A DNA stretch of 64,000 nt, taken from contig NZ_JAHXRL010000001.1 of NCBI RefSeq assembly GCF_019392245.1, positions 496,001 through 560,000 of the forward strand, read 5' to 3'. Positions 9,175 through 17,650 of the stretch are shown here, piece by piece (the stretch's first letter is position 1; each line of letters starts with the position of its first letter). Both the position numbers and the translations under genes were made by a program. The DNA is from Sulfitobacter sp. CW3 (lineage in GTDB: Bacteria; Pseudomonadota; Alphaproteobacteria; Rhodobacterales; Rhodobacteraceae). The notes under the pieces were generated by a model, which searched no databases, was not told the origin of the DNA, and saw only the letters and a program-made list of their open reading frames with translations.

Positions 9175-9585
9175 GTGGCAACTGAAGCGTTTGAAGAACT
9201 GGTCGAGGATTTCGAATTTCTGGACGATTGGGAAGATCGTTACCGTCATGTGATCGATTTGGGCAAGGCGATGGACCCGCTTGAGGAAGCCTTGCGGGTG
9301 CCTGCAACCAAGGTTGACGGCTGTGCCAGCCAGGTCTGGCTTCATGCGAGTTTCGAGAACGGTGCCTTGCATTTTGACGGCGCAAGCGACGCGATGATCG
9401 TGTCCGGGCTGATTGCCGTTTTGCGGTCTCTTTACAACGGGTTGTCCCCGGCGGATGTACTTGGCGTGGATGCCCGCGCCGAGATGGGCCGGCTCGGCTT
9501 GAACGAACATTTATCTGCGCAACGCTCAAACGGGTTGACTGCGATGATTGAACGGGTGCGTGAAACGGCTGCCGCGCAGGCGTGA
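9175..9585 (+). CDS. sufE: SufE-family cysteine desulfuration protein
   Basis: Accepts persulfide sulfur from the SufS desulfurase and hands it to the Fe-S scaffold. The GTG start at 9175, preceded by GAGGG, gives a 136-residue protein, the normal SufE length. The frame is open for another 102 codons upstream, but these overlap the divergent lipoprotein gene and are not SufE-like. FEFLDDWEDRYRHVIDLGK is the conserved N-terminal helix, and VDGCASQVWL holds the active-site cysteine. No suf operon is in the window. Confidence 0.9.
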   Translation: MATEAFEELVEDFEFLDDWEDRYRHVIDLGKAMDPLEEALRVPATKVDGCASQVWLHASFENGALHFDGASDAMIVSGLIAVLRSLYNGLSPADVLGVDARAEMGRLGLNEHLSAQRSNGLTAMIERVRETAAAQA

Positions 9586-9629
9586 AGGCCGTTAGGGGCG
9601 GGTGCGTTTTTGTCTGGCGATCGGACAGT

Positions 9630-9653
9630 TGAGTTTATTTGGCAAAATGAAAA
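9630..9653 (+). repeat. Intergenic element, copy B (core only)
   Basis: The core GAGTTTATTTGGCAAAATGA begins here without the strong hairpin seen in copies A and D. It lies between the convergent sufE and DUF1638 genes and ends one base before the DUF1638 stop codon. Confidence 0.6.
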
Positions 9654-10292
9654 TCAAAGGGTTTTGAGGGTTTTCTCAAGATCGCCATAGCCGGTAAAGC
9701 GTCGTTCAAACGACAGGCCAAGGGTCTGCGCGCAGGTTTTGGCCTTGGCGGTGAGGGCCGGATCATCGGTTTGCGCCTGATACACCAGCTTTTCGTAATT
9801 TCCAAAATACATGTCGCGCAGTTCGGGGTGCCGGTCGAGGCCCATGGGTTTCATTATAAAGGCGTCGAACTGGCGGACCAGAAAGTCGGTCAGATAGAAC
9901 GTTGTGATTTCAGTTTCGGCGGTTTTGGCAAAGCGATCATTACCCTCGAAAAAGCTGTAGCAATGCGGGCCTGCCACCATTTTTACGCCCATCTCATCGC
10001 AGGCATTTTGTAGCAATCCCCCTGTGCCGCAATCGGCGTAAACCACAAAGATATCAGCATATTGGCTGCGGTGTTTTTCGACGGTGGCGCGCACGGCATC
10101 GGTGATTTTATCGGGATATAGATGCAGTTTGGCCGGAAGACAGGTTAAGTCAAGATGGGTCCAGCCGTTGGCGGCCTTGAGGTCCAGAATCTCGCGGGCC
10201 AATGCACCGCAGGCAATCAGTAAAATACGCCCGTTATCTGCCGCGAGCGGCATGCCATTTTCGGTAAGCTGGGTGTCTGAGAGCGTCGTCAT
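9654..10292 (-). CDS. DUF1638 protein, likely partner of the corrinoid methyl-transfer system
   Basis: A 212-residue soluble protein of the DUF1638 family. RILLIACGALAREI near the N-terminus is typical. Three conserved cysteine sites are visible: IACGAL, VYADCGTGG and GPHCYSFFEG. The start at 10292 follows AGGGAT at good spacing. It lies 65 bases downstream of the corrinoid-protein gene on the same strand, with a hairpin terminator between them. In methanogens and alphaproteobacteria this family often sits beside corrinoid methyltransferase genes, as I recall, so a role in cobalamin-dependent methyl transfer or its upkeep is likely. The molecular function is not known to me. Confidence 0.75.
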   Translation of the reverse strand: MTTLSDTQLTENGMPLAADNGRILLIACGALAREILDLKAANGWTHLDLTCLPAKLHLYPDKITDAVRATVEKHRSQYADIFVVYADCGTGGLLQNACDEMGVKMVAGPHCYSFFEGNDRFAKTAETEITTFYLTDFLVRQFDAFIMKPMGLDRHPELRDMYFGNYEKLVYQAQTDDPALTAKAKTCAQTLGLSFERRFTGYGDLEKTLKTL

Positions 10293-10310
10293 CTTATCCC
10301 TATAACGCAA

Positions 10311-10337
10311 AAGGCCCCTCCGGTCAGGAGAGGCCTT
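10311..10337 (-). terminator. Hairpin after the corrinoid-protein gene
   Basis: On the minus strand, AAGGCCTCTCC pairs with GGAGGGGCCTT, then TTGCG follows. It lies between the corrinoid gene and the DUF1638 gene, so it may only partly stop transcription. Confidence 0.6.
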
Positions 10338-10357
10338 GCGCTTAAATCATCAAAACA

Positions 10358-11056
10358 TCAGGCCTTGGCGCTGTTGTGCTTGCGGCTGACCCATTCCTTG
10401 GCGGTTTCCACTGCAACAGCTGCGTCGCGGCAATAGGCATCTGCGCCGATGGCTTTGCCAAATTCTTCGTTCAGGGGGGCACCACCGACCAAAACGATGT
10501 AATCATCGCGGATGCCCTGTTCGATCATCGTGTCGATCACCACCTTCATATAGGGCATTGTGGTCGTCAAAAGCGCGGACATGCCCAAAATATCGGGCCC
10601 TTCTGTTTCCATCGCCTCAAGGTATTTTTCGACCGAGTTGTTGATGCCCAGATCCACAACCTCGAAGCCGGCACCTTCCATCATCATCGACACAAGGTTT
10701 TTGCCGATATCGTGAATGTCGCCTTTGACGGTGCCGATCACCATCTTGCCAACGCGCGGCGCGCCGGTTTCGGCCAGAAGCGGTTTCAGGATGGCCATGC
10801 CGCCCTTCATTGCATTGGCGGCCAACAGCACTTCGGGAACGAACAAAATACCATCGCGGAAATCAGCGCCAACGATGGTCATACCGCCAACAAGCGCCTT
10901 GGTCAGGACGTCATAAGGGACCCAGCCGCGACCGATCAGAATGTTTACGCCTTCTTCGATTTCTTCGCGCAAACCGTCATAAAGATCGTCAAACATCTGT
11001 TGAACAAGATCTTCGTCGTTCAGTTCAGCAAGGATAATTTCGTCTTCATCCGACAT
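10358..11056 (-). CDS. Cobalamin-binding (corrinoid) protein, MetH/MttC type
   Basis: A stand-alone corrinoid protein of 232 residues that carries a methyl group on cobalt between two methyltransferases. The N-terminal half (about 15-95) is the MetH-like cap domain with the pattern FVPEVLLAANAMKGGM. GTVKGDIHDIGKNLV at about 118-132 carries the Asp-x-His-x-x-Gly motif whose histidine ligates cobalt. SALLTTTMPYMK and LVGGAPLNEEFGKAIGADAY complete the B12 fold. Together with the homocysteine methyltransferase gene 1.3 kb away it covers two of the domains of methionine synthase. A methylamine-type corrinoid protein is the alternative, but no methylamine methyltransferase is nearby. Confidence 0.9.
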   Translation of the reverse strand: MSDEDEIILAELNDEDLVQQMFDDLYDGLREEIEEGVNILIGRGWVPYDVLTKALVGGMTIVGADFRDGILFVPEVLLAANAMKGGMAILKPLLAETGAPRVGKMVIGTVKGDIHDIGKNLVSMMMEGAGFEVVDLGINNSVEKYLEAMETEGPDILGMSALLTTTMPYMKVVIDTMIEQGIRDDYIVLVGGAPLNEEFGKAIGADAYCRDAAVAVETAKEWVSRKHNSAKA

Positions 11057-11257
11057 AGTCGTTCCTCATCGGTTAGCGTGCCTATTGGGCTTTTGCCCTT
11101 GTGTCATGAAATCCGGCCAAACCGCGTGCTTTTTGCGACAAGGTCCGCATCACAAGCGACGCTTTCATCACGGATAAAATAGCGCCAATGGTCCTGTAAA
11201 ACAATGGCTTGGCGATCTTAACTTGAAGATGTTCTTATTTTGTTCCAGAAGATTTAA

Positions 11258-12337
11258 ATGGATCGCGAGGACATCAGATTTAAACTTGCCGGGCGGGGTA
11301 CGTCGTCAAACCATTCGGGCCGGTTTGAACGATTTTCCACGACTGCAATCGATGATGGATGGGCGGGTGATGATGATCCTTTGCCCGTGTTGCGGACCCA
11401 AGTAAGCGAGGAAATACCGCGCAGTGTGATTACTTATAACCGGTCGCCGGATTTGCCGTTTGACCGGTCGATCAATCCATATCGGGGGTGTGAGCACGGG
11501 TGCGTTTATTGTTTTGCCCGCCCCAGTCACGCGTATCTTGGGTTGTCGCCGGGCCTGGATTTCGAAACCCGGCTGATTGCGCGGCCCGAGGCACCGGATG
11601 TATTGCGCCGCGAATTGGCCAGCAAACGCTATCAGGTGGCCCCGATTGCGATTGGGACAAACACCGATCCCTATCAGCCGATTGAAAAAGATCACCAGAT
11701 TATGCGGCGGCTGCTTGAGGTTTTATCAGAGGTGAATCACCCCGTGGCGATTGTCACCAAGGGCAGCTTGATTGAGCGGGACATTGATATTTTGTCGGAC
11801 ATGGCGCAGCGGGGGCTGGTGCGGGTTGGCGTTTCGGTCACCACGCTGGATGCAAAGTTAAGCCGGTTGATGGAACCACGGGTGCCTGCGCCAAAGCGCC
11901 GGTTGCAGATCATTGAACGGCTGGCACAGGCTGGAATTCCGGTGCGCGTGATGGCGTCGCCTATGGTGCCGGCGTTGACTGACCCCGAGTTGGAGACGAT
12001 TTTGCAAGCGGGGCATGATGCGGGGGCGCAATCGGCCAGTTGGATCATGCTGCGTTTGCCCCGCGAGGTGTCGGTATTGATGCAAGACTGGTTGGCGCAG
12101 CATTATCCGGATCGGGCGGGCCGCATCATGGCACGGTTGCGCGAAATGCACGGCGGCAAGGAATATGACGCCAACTGGCACACCCGCATGCGCGGCGAAG
12201 GCCCCTATGCCCAGATCATCGCGCAACGTTTTGATCTGGCGGTAAAACGGCTGGGACTTTCGACGCTTTTGCCGCCGATGCGTTGTGATCTGTTTCGCCC
12301 GCCCAAACGGGCAAGCGCGCAGTTGGATTTGTTTTAG
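11258..12337 (+). CDS. Radical SAM protein of the PA0069/SplB-like family
   Basis: A 359-residue iron-sulfur protein. GCEHGCVYCFARPSHAYLG at about 80-98 holds the three cysteines (C-x3-C-x2-C) that bind the 4Fe-4S cluster and S-adenosylmethionine. The N-terminal segment, KLAGRGTSSNHSGRFER, is typical of the PA0069 family. The substrate is not known. It is divergent from the corrinoid gene and its stop overlaps the stop of the convergent homocysteine methyltransferase gene by four bases. Its place between two parts of the methionine synthase may be chance. Confidence 0.88.
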   Translation: MDREDIRFKLAGRGTSSNHSGRFERFSTTAIDDGWAGDDDPLPVLRTQVSEEIPRSVITYNRSPDLPFDRSINPYRGCEHGCVYCFARPSHAYLGLSPGLDFETRLIARPEAPDVLRRELASKRYQVAPIAIGTNTDPYQPIEKDHQIMRRLLEVLSEVNHPVAIVTKGSLIERDIDILSDMAQRGLVRVGVSVTTLDAKLSRLMEPRVPAPKRRLQIIERLAQAGIPVRVMASPMVPALTDPELETILQAGHDAGAQSASWIMLRLPREVSVLMQDWLAQHYPDRAGRIMARLREMHGGKEYDANWHTRMRGEGPYAQIIAQRFDLAVKRLGLSTLLPPMRCDLFRPPKRASAQLDLF

Positions 12338-13356
12338 CTGGTTTTTGAACCGCGGCGGCCACGGCGGGGCGCGCGTACCGGACCTTCGCCATCGGTGCCA
12401 TCGCTGGCCGACGAAAACGGGCCCAAGGCTTCGACGATCTGTTCTAGCGTGGGCGCGTCACCTTTGGGGCGGCTATCAAGGGCAGCGCGCATATGCACCA
12501 GATGTTCGGGCATGGTGCCGCAGCACCCGCCGATGATGGACGCGCCACAGTTGCGCGCCAATTCTGCGTAATCCGCCATCAATTCGGGCGTGCCGTCATA
12601 GTGGATGTGACCCTCGACATATTTGGGGATGCCCGCATTGCCCTTGGATACGATCGGCGTCGGCATGCCTTTGGCGGCAAAGCCCAAGACCGTGCGCAAC
12701 ACGTCGGACGCCCCTGTGCCGCAGTTGGCGCCATACGCCAGCGGCATGTTATCCAGCGCGTGCACCATGTCGACCATGGCCGCCGATGTCATGCCCATCA
12801 TGGTACGTCCGGCTGTGTCAAAGCTCATGGTGCCGACCCAATCCAGACCGGCCAGCTTGAACCCTTCGGCAGCGGCGCGGTATTCTTCGGGGGCACTGAT
12901 GGTTTCAAGCCAGCCGACATCGGCACCGCCGGCCTTTAGGCCGTCAGCGGTTTCGTGAAACATCTCGACGGCCAGCGCGTGGGTCAGGGGGCCGACAGGT
13001 TCCATAATTTCGCCGGTGGGGCCAACCGACCCAGCGACGATCACCTTGCGACCGGCGGTGTCTGCGACCTCGCGGGCCAGTTCGGCGGAAACGCGGCTCA
13101 GCTCGTGCGCGCGTTTTTCAGCGCCGTGCAGTTTCAGCCGCGATGCATTCGCGCCAAAGGAGTTGGTCAGGAAGATGTCACTGCCTGAATCAACGGCACC
13201 TTTATACAGTTTGATGATATTTTGCGGCTCGTCCGTGTTCCACATTTCGGGCGCGTCGCCAGACATCAGCCCCATGTTGAACAGGTTGGTACCCGTGGCA
13301 CCATCCGCCAGCAGCGTGCCTTTTTCAGCCAGAAGATCGGTAAGAGGATTTGACAT
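12334..13356 (-). CDS. bmt: Homocysteine S-methyltransferase module (Bmt type)
   Basis: Transfers a methyl group to homocysteine to make methionine. The 340-residue protein is a TIM-barrel homocysteine methyltransferase: LLADGATGTNLF at the N-terminus, ANCGTG with the first zinc cysteine, and GGCCGTMPEH with the two C-terminal zinc cysteines. Annotation pipelines call such proteins betaine-homocysteine methyltransferase, but with a separate corrinoid protein next door the donor may be methylcobalamin. The last 25 residues are a basic tail (APRRGRRGSK). No folate-binding domain is fused, unlike in full-length MetH. Confidence 0.85.
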   Translation of the reverse strand: MSNPLTDLLAEKGTLLADGATGTNLFNMGLMSGDAPEMWNTDEPQNIIKLYKGAVDSGSDIFLTNSFGANASRLKLHGAEKRAHELSRVSAELAREVADTAGRKVIVAGSVGPTGEIMEPVGPLTHALAVEMFHETADGLKAGGADVGWLETISAPEEYRAAAEGFKLAGLDWVGTMSFDTAGRTMMGMTSAAMVDMVHALDNMPLAYGANCGTGASDVLRTVLGFAAKGMPTPIVSKGNAGIPKYVEGHIHYDGTPELMADYAELARNCGASIIGGCCGTMPEHLVHMRAALDSRPKGDAPTLEQIVEALGPFSSASDGTDGEGPVRAPRRGRRGSKTS

Positions 13357-13391
13357 GAAAAGCTCCGCTAAAGATGTGATTTCGCGTCATC

Positions 13392-15269
13392 TCACGATGC
13401 CAAACGTGAGGCAACCTCATAATTTTCATCATCGTAATGAGATTGGTTATCATCCGTTGCGGGGCTGGGGCGGTGAACGGCGCGGGCGATATCCATCAAG
13501 GCAAGGGCCAGTAGCGCGCGATTAGGGGCCGCCGCATAGAGCGGTTGCCATGTTGGACGGAAGTTGGATTTGAACTGGCGCAGTCCCGGCCCGCCGGTTT
13601 TGCGTACCGCAATCTGAGACAACTTTAGCAAAATAGCCGAGGATGGATCGGGGCAGGCGGGGACGGCAGCAAGGCTGAGGCGGGCAATCCCGTGGTGCGC
13701 GGCGTCACGGATCGCCGCATGCACAAGCGCGTGCATGGTGCCGTCAGGCGTATCGGGGTCTTGGCGCATCAGATCCAGACACCATTCGTGGCTGCTGCGG
13801 TGAAAACTGGCAAAGGCAATCAGGCGGCCCTTGCGATGTGCCAGATAGACCCGTTGATGCGCGACGTATTCCGGGGCGAAGACCCCCATTGTGCCGCCGC
13901 GTGCGCCACCCCGTGCGCGCTGCCACAGATCATCAACGCGGGCCATGTCTGAAACGGGCAGGGTGGTGCCCTGCGATATGGTGCCCTGCGATATGGTGAT
14001 CTGTGCCTTTTCAGCGGCGCGCAGTTTGCGCCGCAAGCTGCGAAACGGGGCCGTGGCGGTGGCAAATTGCATCGGATTTATAACAGCCTCGTCCGCGATA
14101 TGGGATACAAACCAGTCTTGTTGACGGGCCAGCAGCGCCGTGCGGGCCGAACATTTATACAGGCTGGGGATCAGGTTCCGATCCCGTGCATGGGCCGAGA
14201 CCGTCGCGATCGGGTCGGGCGCTGTGGTGGAAAGCGGGTCGAACAACGCGCAAAGCGTCTGCCCACTGTGCCAAAGCGCGCTGTGATCAGCAATAAAGCC
14301 ACCGTTCTGCCTGATCACGCCGACCTCGGCCCTGGGGGCCGTTAGAATGTCACCTTTGGCACTGGTTTTTGCCGCAAACTGGGGCGCATAGGGCCGAAGC
14401 ATCAGTGCCATCGCGATCAACGCGGGGATGGCATAGTAAATTGCGCGAAACGCGATGATCCCGGTCAGAACCTGAACAGACGCCCCACCCGGTAGGGCCG
14501 CGAAAAGTACCAATTCAAATGGCCCAACGCCCCCCGGCGTGCCGCTGAGCAACGCCGATCCTAGGGCGATCAGGAACAGGGGTAGCAAGACGGTAAATGG
14601 CACCTCGCCCCCCGGAATAAGGAGATACAGCGCCGTGGAAGCGGCCAGCACATCAATCACTGTCCACAGCAGGATCGAGGCGAGCGCGCGCAGGCTGGGC
14701 AGTCGGACCGTAAAGCGGCCCAAGGTAATTGCAGGAAATAGGTAGATGCCGATGACGGCCGCGGGCAGGGCCGCGACGACGATGACAGATGGCCAGAACA
14801 TGAACGCCGGTGACGGGAACACAAGACAGGCCACCGCCGTTACAACAAGCAAGGCCACCATAAACGTCATGCACACAAAAACGGACAATCGCAGGGCCAA
14901 TGTCATTGAGATATCGGGAAGCATGCGCCAGCGCGCAAGCGCACCTGTCAGAACGCCAAGGCCAAGCGTCTGTGCCAAGGCGATTGCGATGGTGCCAGCA
15001 CCGCAGGCCTGCAACGTCGGCGTGCCGCTGCCCAAATGGCGATGTGCCACCGCGTCATAGCGACCAAGGGCAAGGAAGCTTAGCCCGGTGCAGCAGGCGG
15101 CCAGAACCACAGACAGGGGATCAAGCCCGCGCAATTCAACCGTGACATCCTGCCAGAAGCCCGCCGACAGCTGGCCGGTTAAAACCCAAAGACAGACTGC
15201 GCCAATCGCCACAGAGATAGCTAGCTGTGCGGCGCGTGCGCCTTGCCCCGAAAGAAGCTTTTTCATCAT
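13392..15269 (-). CDS. Short MprF-like protein: membrane flippase part plus DUF2156 aminoacyl-transferase part
   Basis: Predicted lipid-modifying enzyme that adds an amino acid from aminoacyl-tRNA to phosphatidylglycerol. The N-terminal half (about 1-315) has about eight membrane segments and the GTPGGVGPFELVLFA stretch of the YbhN/flippase family. The C-terminal half is a GNAT-like DUF2156 domain. At 625 residues it is shorter than classical MprF (about 840) because it has fewer membrane helices. The start at 15269 (ATGATG) gives MMKKLLSGQG; the frame is open to 15341 but no ribosome-binding site supports that. An in-frame 15-base duplication lies in the soluble half (see 13966). Confidence 0.8.
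   Translation of the reverse strand: MMKKLLSGQGARAAQLAISVAIGAVCLWVLTGQLSAGFWQDVTVELRGLDPLSVVLAACCTGLSFLALGRYDAVAHRHLGSGTPTLQACGAGTIAIALAQTLGLGVLTGALARWRMLPDISMTLALRLSVFVCMTFMVALLVVTAVACLVFPSPAFMFWPSVIVVAALPAAVIGIYLFPAITLGRFTVRLPSLRALASILLWTVIDVLAASTALYLLIPGGEVPFTVLLPLFLIALGSALLSGTPGGVGPFELVLFAALPGGASVQVLTGIIAFRAIYYAIPALIAMALMLRPYAPQFAAKTSAKGDILTAPRAEVGVIRQNGGFIADHSALWHSGQTLCALFDPLSTTAPDPIATVSAHARDRNLIPSLYKCSARTALLARQQDWFVSHIADEAVINPMQFATATAPFRSLRRKLRAAEKAQITISQGTISQGTTLPVSDMARVDDLWQRARGGARGGTMGVFAPEYVAHQRVYLAHRKGRLIAFASFHRSSHEWCLDLMRQDPDTPDGTMHALVHAAIRDAAHHGIARLSLAAVPACPDPSSAILLKLSQIAVRKTGGPGLRQFKSNFRPTWQPLYAAAPNRALLALALMDIARAVHRPSPATDDNQSHYDDENYEVASRLAS
13966..13995. repeat. 15-bp tandem duplication inside the MprF-like gene
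   Basis: The unit GTGCCCTGCGATATG occurs twice in a row and a partial third copy starts at 13996. In the protein it gives ISQGTISQGT, so the frame is kept. It lies in the linker before the DUF2156 catalytic core. Confidence 0.85.
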
Positions 15270-15340
15270 GGTTGTTTCCCCCGGCCCAACGTAGGCTGGA
15301 GTTTGACCACCGGTGCCCTTCCAATATGTTAAGAGCAACA

Positions 15341-15373
15341 AAAAACGCGCCTCAGATTTAACTCAAAGGCGCG
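15341..15373 (-). terminator. Intrinsic terminator after the ATPase-inhibitor gene
   Basis: On the minus strand CGCGCCT and AGGCGCG pair around an 14-16-base loop, followed by a run of six T. It lies 28 bases past the DUF1476 stop and before the MprF-like gene. Confidence 0.75.
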
Positions 15374-15400
15374 CTTGTTTTCGTAATTAATATCGAAAGC

Positions 15401-15718
15401 TTAGGTCAGGCTTTGCATAATTTGCGTTTTGGCTTCGATCATCAGCTCGGCCATCTTGGCGCGAATTGTCGTCTCGTCCGCGTGCGTGCCCAAATCACCA
15501 GAGACCTTGCGGTACACATCTTCCTCGCCTGCTTCCTCGAAGTCTGATTTCACCACTTCGGCGGCATAGGCTGATGCGTCATCGCCGGTTTTGCCCAACA
15601 ACCCTGCCGCCCAAAGGCCCAGCAGTTTATTGCGCCGTGCTTCGGCCTTGAATTGCATTTCCGAATCGTGTGCGTACTTGTTTTCGAAGGCGTTTTCACG
15701 GTCATTAAAGGTCGACAT
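15401..15718 (-). CDS. ATPase zeta-type inhibitor protein (DUF1476)
   Basis: A 105-residue, mostly helical protein. In Paracoccus this family is the zeta subunit, which binds F1-ATPase and blocks ATP hydrolysis. The opening MSTFNDRENAFENKYAHD is the family's inhibitory N-terminal helix, followed by the helical bundle with LLGLWAAGLLG. The start at 15718 is followed by this conserved sequence and preceded by AGGAGA; the frame is open 28 codons further but that stretch is unrelated. It is divergent from purC. Confidence 0.9.
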   Translation of the reverse strand: MSTFNDRENAFENKYAHDSEMQFKAEARRNKLLGLWAAGLLGKTGDDASAYAAEVVKSDFEEAGEEDVYRKVSGDLGTHADETTIRAKMAELMIEAKTQIMQSLT

Positions 15719-15901
15719 GGGTCTTCTCCTGAAAAAATGGCTTTGGTGATTATAACATGGGAATGGATTTAGTCCCCCACAAGTATCATGCAGCTGCGAC
15801 AACGTGGGTCATGCGCTTGCGCGAAAGGGATGGTTGGACTATGTGACACCCCAAAGGCCCGACGGCCCCCGCCGTTCGCCTGATGTCTGGAAGGTATGCG
15901 C

Positions 15902-16663
15902 ATGGCCCGTCGCACCAAAATCTATGAAGGCAATGCCAAGATCCTGTACGAGGGGCCGGAGCCGGGGACGATTGTCCAGTATTTCAAGGACGACACCGCC
16001 GCCATGGGTGCCGGCAAGCAAGCCGTGATCGAGGGCAAGGGCGTGTTGAACAACCGTTTGTCCGAGTTTTTCATGACCGGGCTGAACAATATCGGCGTGC
16101 CGACGCATTTCATCAAACGTCTGAACATGCGCGAACAACTGGTCCGCCAGGCCGAGATCATCCCGCTTGAAATCGTTGTGCGCAACTATGCCGCGGGTAG
16201 CTTTTCCAAACGGTTGGGCATCGACGAAGGCATGCAATTGCCGCGCCCTATCGTTGAATACCACTACAAAAACAACGACCTGGGCGATCCGCTGGTCACC
16301 GAAGAACACATCGCGGCCTTTGGTTGGGCCGGCCAGCAGGACATGGAAGACATCCTGAGCCTGTCGTTGCGGGTCAATGATTTTATGTCCGGCGTCATGA
16401 TGGCTGTCGGCATCCGGCTGCTGGATTTCAAAATTGAAGTTGGCCGCGTCTATGACGGTGATTTCCAACGTTTGATTATCGCAGACGAGATCAGCCCCGA
16501 CAGCTGCCGTTTGTGGGACATGGAAACCGGCCAGAAGCTGGATAAGGATGTGTTTCGCCGTGATCCGGGATCGCTGGCGGATGCCTATACCGAAGTCGCA
16601 AGACGTTTGGGGGTCATGCCCAAGACGTCGACACCGATGATGAAACCGACGTTGATCAATTGA
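15902..16663 (+). CDS. purC: Phosphoribosylaminoimidazole-succinocarboxamide synthase (SAICAR synthetase)
   Basis: Joins aspartate to CAIR in purine synthesis, using ATP. The 253-residue protein opens [18 protein letters not shown], the nucleotide-binding start of the family, and has [19 protein letters not shown] and [12 protein letters not shown]. Start at 15902 because GGAAGG lies seven bases before it; the ATG at 15896 is only one base from that site. First gene of purC-purS-purQ. Confidence 0.95.
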   Translation: MARRTKIYEGNAKILYEGPEPGTIVQYFKDDTAAMGAGKQAVIEGKGVLNNRLSEFFMTGLNNIGVPTHFIKRLNMREQLVRQAEIIPLEIVVRNYAAGSFSKRLGIDEGMQLPRPIVEYHYKNNDLGDPLVTEEHIAAFGWAGQQDMEDILSLSLRVNDFMSGVMMAVGIRLLDFKIEVGRVYDGDFQRLIIADEISPDSCRLWDMETGQKLDKDVFRRDPGSLADAYTEVARRLGVMPKTSTPMMKPTLIN

Positions 16664-16679
16664 GGCTGGCGTCGGATAT

Positions 16680-16700
16680 GAGTTTATTTTGCAAAATGAA
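16680..16700 (+). repeat. Intergenic element, copy C (core only), inside the pur operon
   Basis: GAGTTTATTTTGCAAAATGA lies in the 52-base gap between purC and purS, with one mismatch to copy B over the shared core. It has no strong hairpin, and it precedes the purS ribosome-binding site (GGGGGA). Confidence 0.6.
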
Positions 16701-16715
16701 GCAGGGGGACGCGCC

Positions 16716-16946
16716 ATGAAAGCACGGGTGCATGTGATGTTGAAGACAGGTGTTCTGGATCCGCAAGGCGAGGCCGTGCGCCACGCGCTTGGGGCCATGG
16801 GCTTTGACGGGGTCAAAGGCGTGCGTCAGGGCAAGGTGATCGAGCTTGATCTGGATGCCGGCGTGACCGAGGCCGATGTCGAGGCGATGTGTGAAAAGCT
16901 GCTCGCCAATACGGTGATTGAATCCTACAGCGTGGAGATGATCTGA
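16716..16946 (+). CDS. purS: Phosphoribosylformylglycinamidine synthase subunit PurS
   Basis: Small subunit (76 residues) of the three-part FGAM synthase PurS-PurQ-PurL; it bridges the glutaminase and synthase subunits. [21 protein letters not shown] is the typical opening and [16 protein letters not shown] the central strand-helix. GGGGGA precedes the ATG. Its stop TGA shares one base with the ATG of purQ. purL is not in the window. Confidence 0.95.
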   Translation: MKARVHVMLKTGVLDPQGEAVRHALGAMGFDGVKGVRQGKVIELDLDAGVTEADVEAMCEKLLANTVIESYSVEMI

Positions 16947-17614
16947 TGCATGCAGCCGTCATCGTTTTTCCAGGCTCTAACTGTGACCGCGATCTAGCCG
17001 TCGCATTCGAGGCAGCCGGGGCCAAGGTTTCGATGGTCTGGCACAAGGATACTGAACTGCCTGCTGGTGTCGATATTGTCGGCGTTCCGGGTGGTTTTTC
17101 CTATGGTGATTATCTGCGCTGCGGCGCGATTGCTGCGAATTCCCCGATCTGCCGCGAAGTGGCAACCCACGCGGAACGCGGTGGCTACGTGATGGGGATT
17201 TGCAACGGCTTTCAGGTGTTGACGGAAACCGGTCTGTTGCCGGGGGCGTTGCTGCGCAATGCCGGGTTGAAATATATCTGCAAGACGGTGGGCCTGAAGG
17301 TCGCGACATCGGACAGTGATTTCACATCAGGGTATAATGCGGGTGCCGTAATCAATATTCCCATCGCGCATCATGATGGTAATTATTACGCAGATGCCGA
17401 CACCATCGCCGAATTGCAGGCAGAAGACCGCGTTGCCTTTACCTATGAGGACAACCCGAACGGCGCGCAGGCCGATATCGCGGGCATCCTGTCGGCCAAC
17501 CGGCGCGTGCTTGGTATGATGCCGCACCCTGAGCGGATGGCCGATCCTGTGCATGGCGGCACCGACGGGGTGGCGCTCTTCCGCGCATTGACGGGGGCAC
17601 TGGTCACAGCGTGA
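16946..17614 (+). CDS. purQ: Phosphoribosylformylglycinamidine synthase subunit PurQ (glutamine amidotransferase)
   Basis: Releases ammonia from glutamine for FGAM synthase. The 222-residue protein is a class I glutaminase: FPGSNCDRD at the N-terminus, [15 protein letters not shown] for the oxyanion region, GICNGFQVL with the nucleophilic cysteine, and MMPHPERM with the catalytic His and Glu. Translationally coupled to purS (TGATG). Confidence 0.95.
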   Translation: MHAAVIVFPGSNCDRDLAVAFEAAGAKVSMVWHKDTELPAGVDIVGVPGGFSYGDYLRCGAIAANSPICREVATHAERGGYVMGICNGFQVLTETGLLPGALLRNAGLKYICKTVGLKVATSDSDFTSGYNAGAVINIPIAHHDGNYYADADTIAELQAEDRVAFTYEDNPNGAQADIAGILSANRRVLGMMPHPERMADPVHGGTDGVALFRALTGALVTA

Positions 17615-17650
17615 CTTGAGTGCATGGCCGAGGTTGCGTAGATTGGGGTA

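Noticed and set aside
11057..11257. Possible SAM, SAH or cobalamin riboswitch before the corrinoid gene
   Set aside because: I compared it with the conserved cores of SAM-II, SAH and cobalamin switches and found no match. A covariance search would decide.
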